A DNA stretch of 64,000 nucleotides from Pontiellaceae bacterium B12227 (GTDB taxonomy: Bacteria > Verrucomicrobiota > Kiritimatiellia > Kiritimatiellales > Pontiellaceae). The translations under genes were made by a program, and so were the position numbers. The DNA lies in NCBI GenBank assembly GCA_029432775.1, contig JAROAZ010000007.1:169137-233136 (forward strand), in the 5' to 3' direction. Within the stretch, counting starts at the first letter, position 1, and every line of letters starts with the position of its first letter. A model generated the notes under the pieces. It made no database searches, was not told the origin of the DNA, and was given only the letters and a program-made list of their open reading frames with translations. Positions 63,970 to 64,000 of this stretch are shown here, piece after piece.

Positions 63970-64000
63970 TTATTCGCTTTCGAGTTTGTAGAACAGCTCC
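63970..64000 (-). CDS. C-terminal end of a secreted protein with the FYKL module (5' part outside window)
   Basis: The minus strand from the window edge reads ELFYKLESE followed by TAA at 63972-63970. The ending matches the C-terminus of the next gene (QLFYKLGK) and the FYKV segment of the multi-domain sulfatase. It is probably the tail of another secreted protein of this island. Only nine codons are visible, so the assignment rests on the motif and position. Confidence 0.55.
   Translation of the reverse strand, partial: ELFYKLESE

Overview
The window reads as one chromosomal segment of a free-living PVC-superphylum bacterium. The best fit is Kiritimatiellota (Pontiella-like), which is an inference: six Cys-type S1 sulfatases and a run of secreted glycosidases on one strand, no SusC/SusD pair, a PEP-CTERM protein, lamin-tail/CotH and verrucomicrobial-type C-terminal modules, and a PVC-like RibH. 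There are no tRNA, rRNA, CRISPR, phage or transposase genes.

Region 1 (1-21 kb) is housekeeping. It starts with a PAS/PP2C regulator pair. Next come thiC behind a TPP riboswitch, a lipoprotein amidase, a K+ channel/RCK protein, an esterase, two CNNM/CorC-type membrane proteins, YjbQ, a TPR lipoprotein and a DUF4136 lipoprotein. A HigBA toxin-antitoxin pair is followed by a YibQ-like deacetylase and an SDR. The riboflavin operon ribBA-ribH-nusB-ftsY-ribD-ribE sits behind an FMN riboswitch with a clear terminator. uppP, with an attenuator-like leader, and a membrane protein end the region.

Region 2 (21.3-64 kb) is a polysaccharide-degradation island read entirely from the minus strand. In transcription order it holds: a secreted repeat protein, a PEP-CTERM protein, a four-module sulfatase, a tandem GH117-like protein, a giant LTD/CotH protein, a sulfatase, an alginate-lyase-fold protein, a clan-A hydrolase-like protein, a frameshifted small secreted gene, GH97, sulfatase, GH29 fucosidase, sulfatase, an SGNH-GH97 fusion, sulfatase, a GH36-like protein, a putative glycosidase with a DUF1349-like tail, sulfatase, GH78 rhamnosidase, an NCS1-type permease and a 59-aa membrane microprotein. 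Many junctions overlap by 1-4 bases. The set fits stepwise desulfation and trimming of a sulfated fucose/rhamnose/galactose-containing glycan such as fucoidan or ulvan; the substrate is inferred.

Two observations stand out. (a) A 15-bp palindrome, TTCCARNNNYTGGAA, occurs exactly at least 23 times in 64 kb (chance expectation well below one). Most copies lie inside conserved coding sequence, and copies or near-copies lie inside both riboswitch aptamers. (b) An undescribed-looking secreted module of about 220 residues occurs four times in three adjacent genes (53.5-61.3 kb), attached in turn to a sulfatase, to GH117-like propellers and to a PEP-CTERM anchor.
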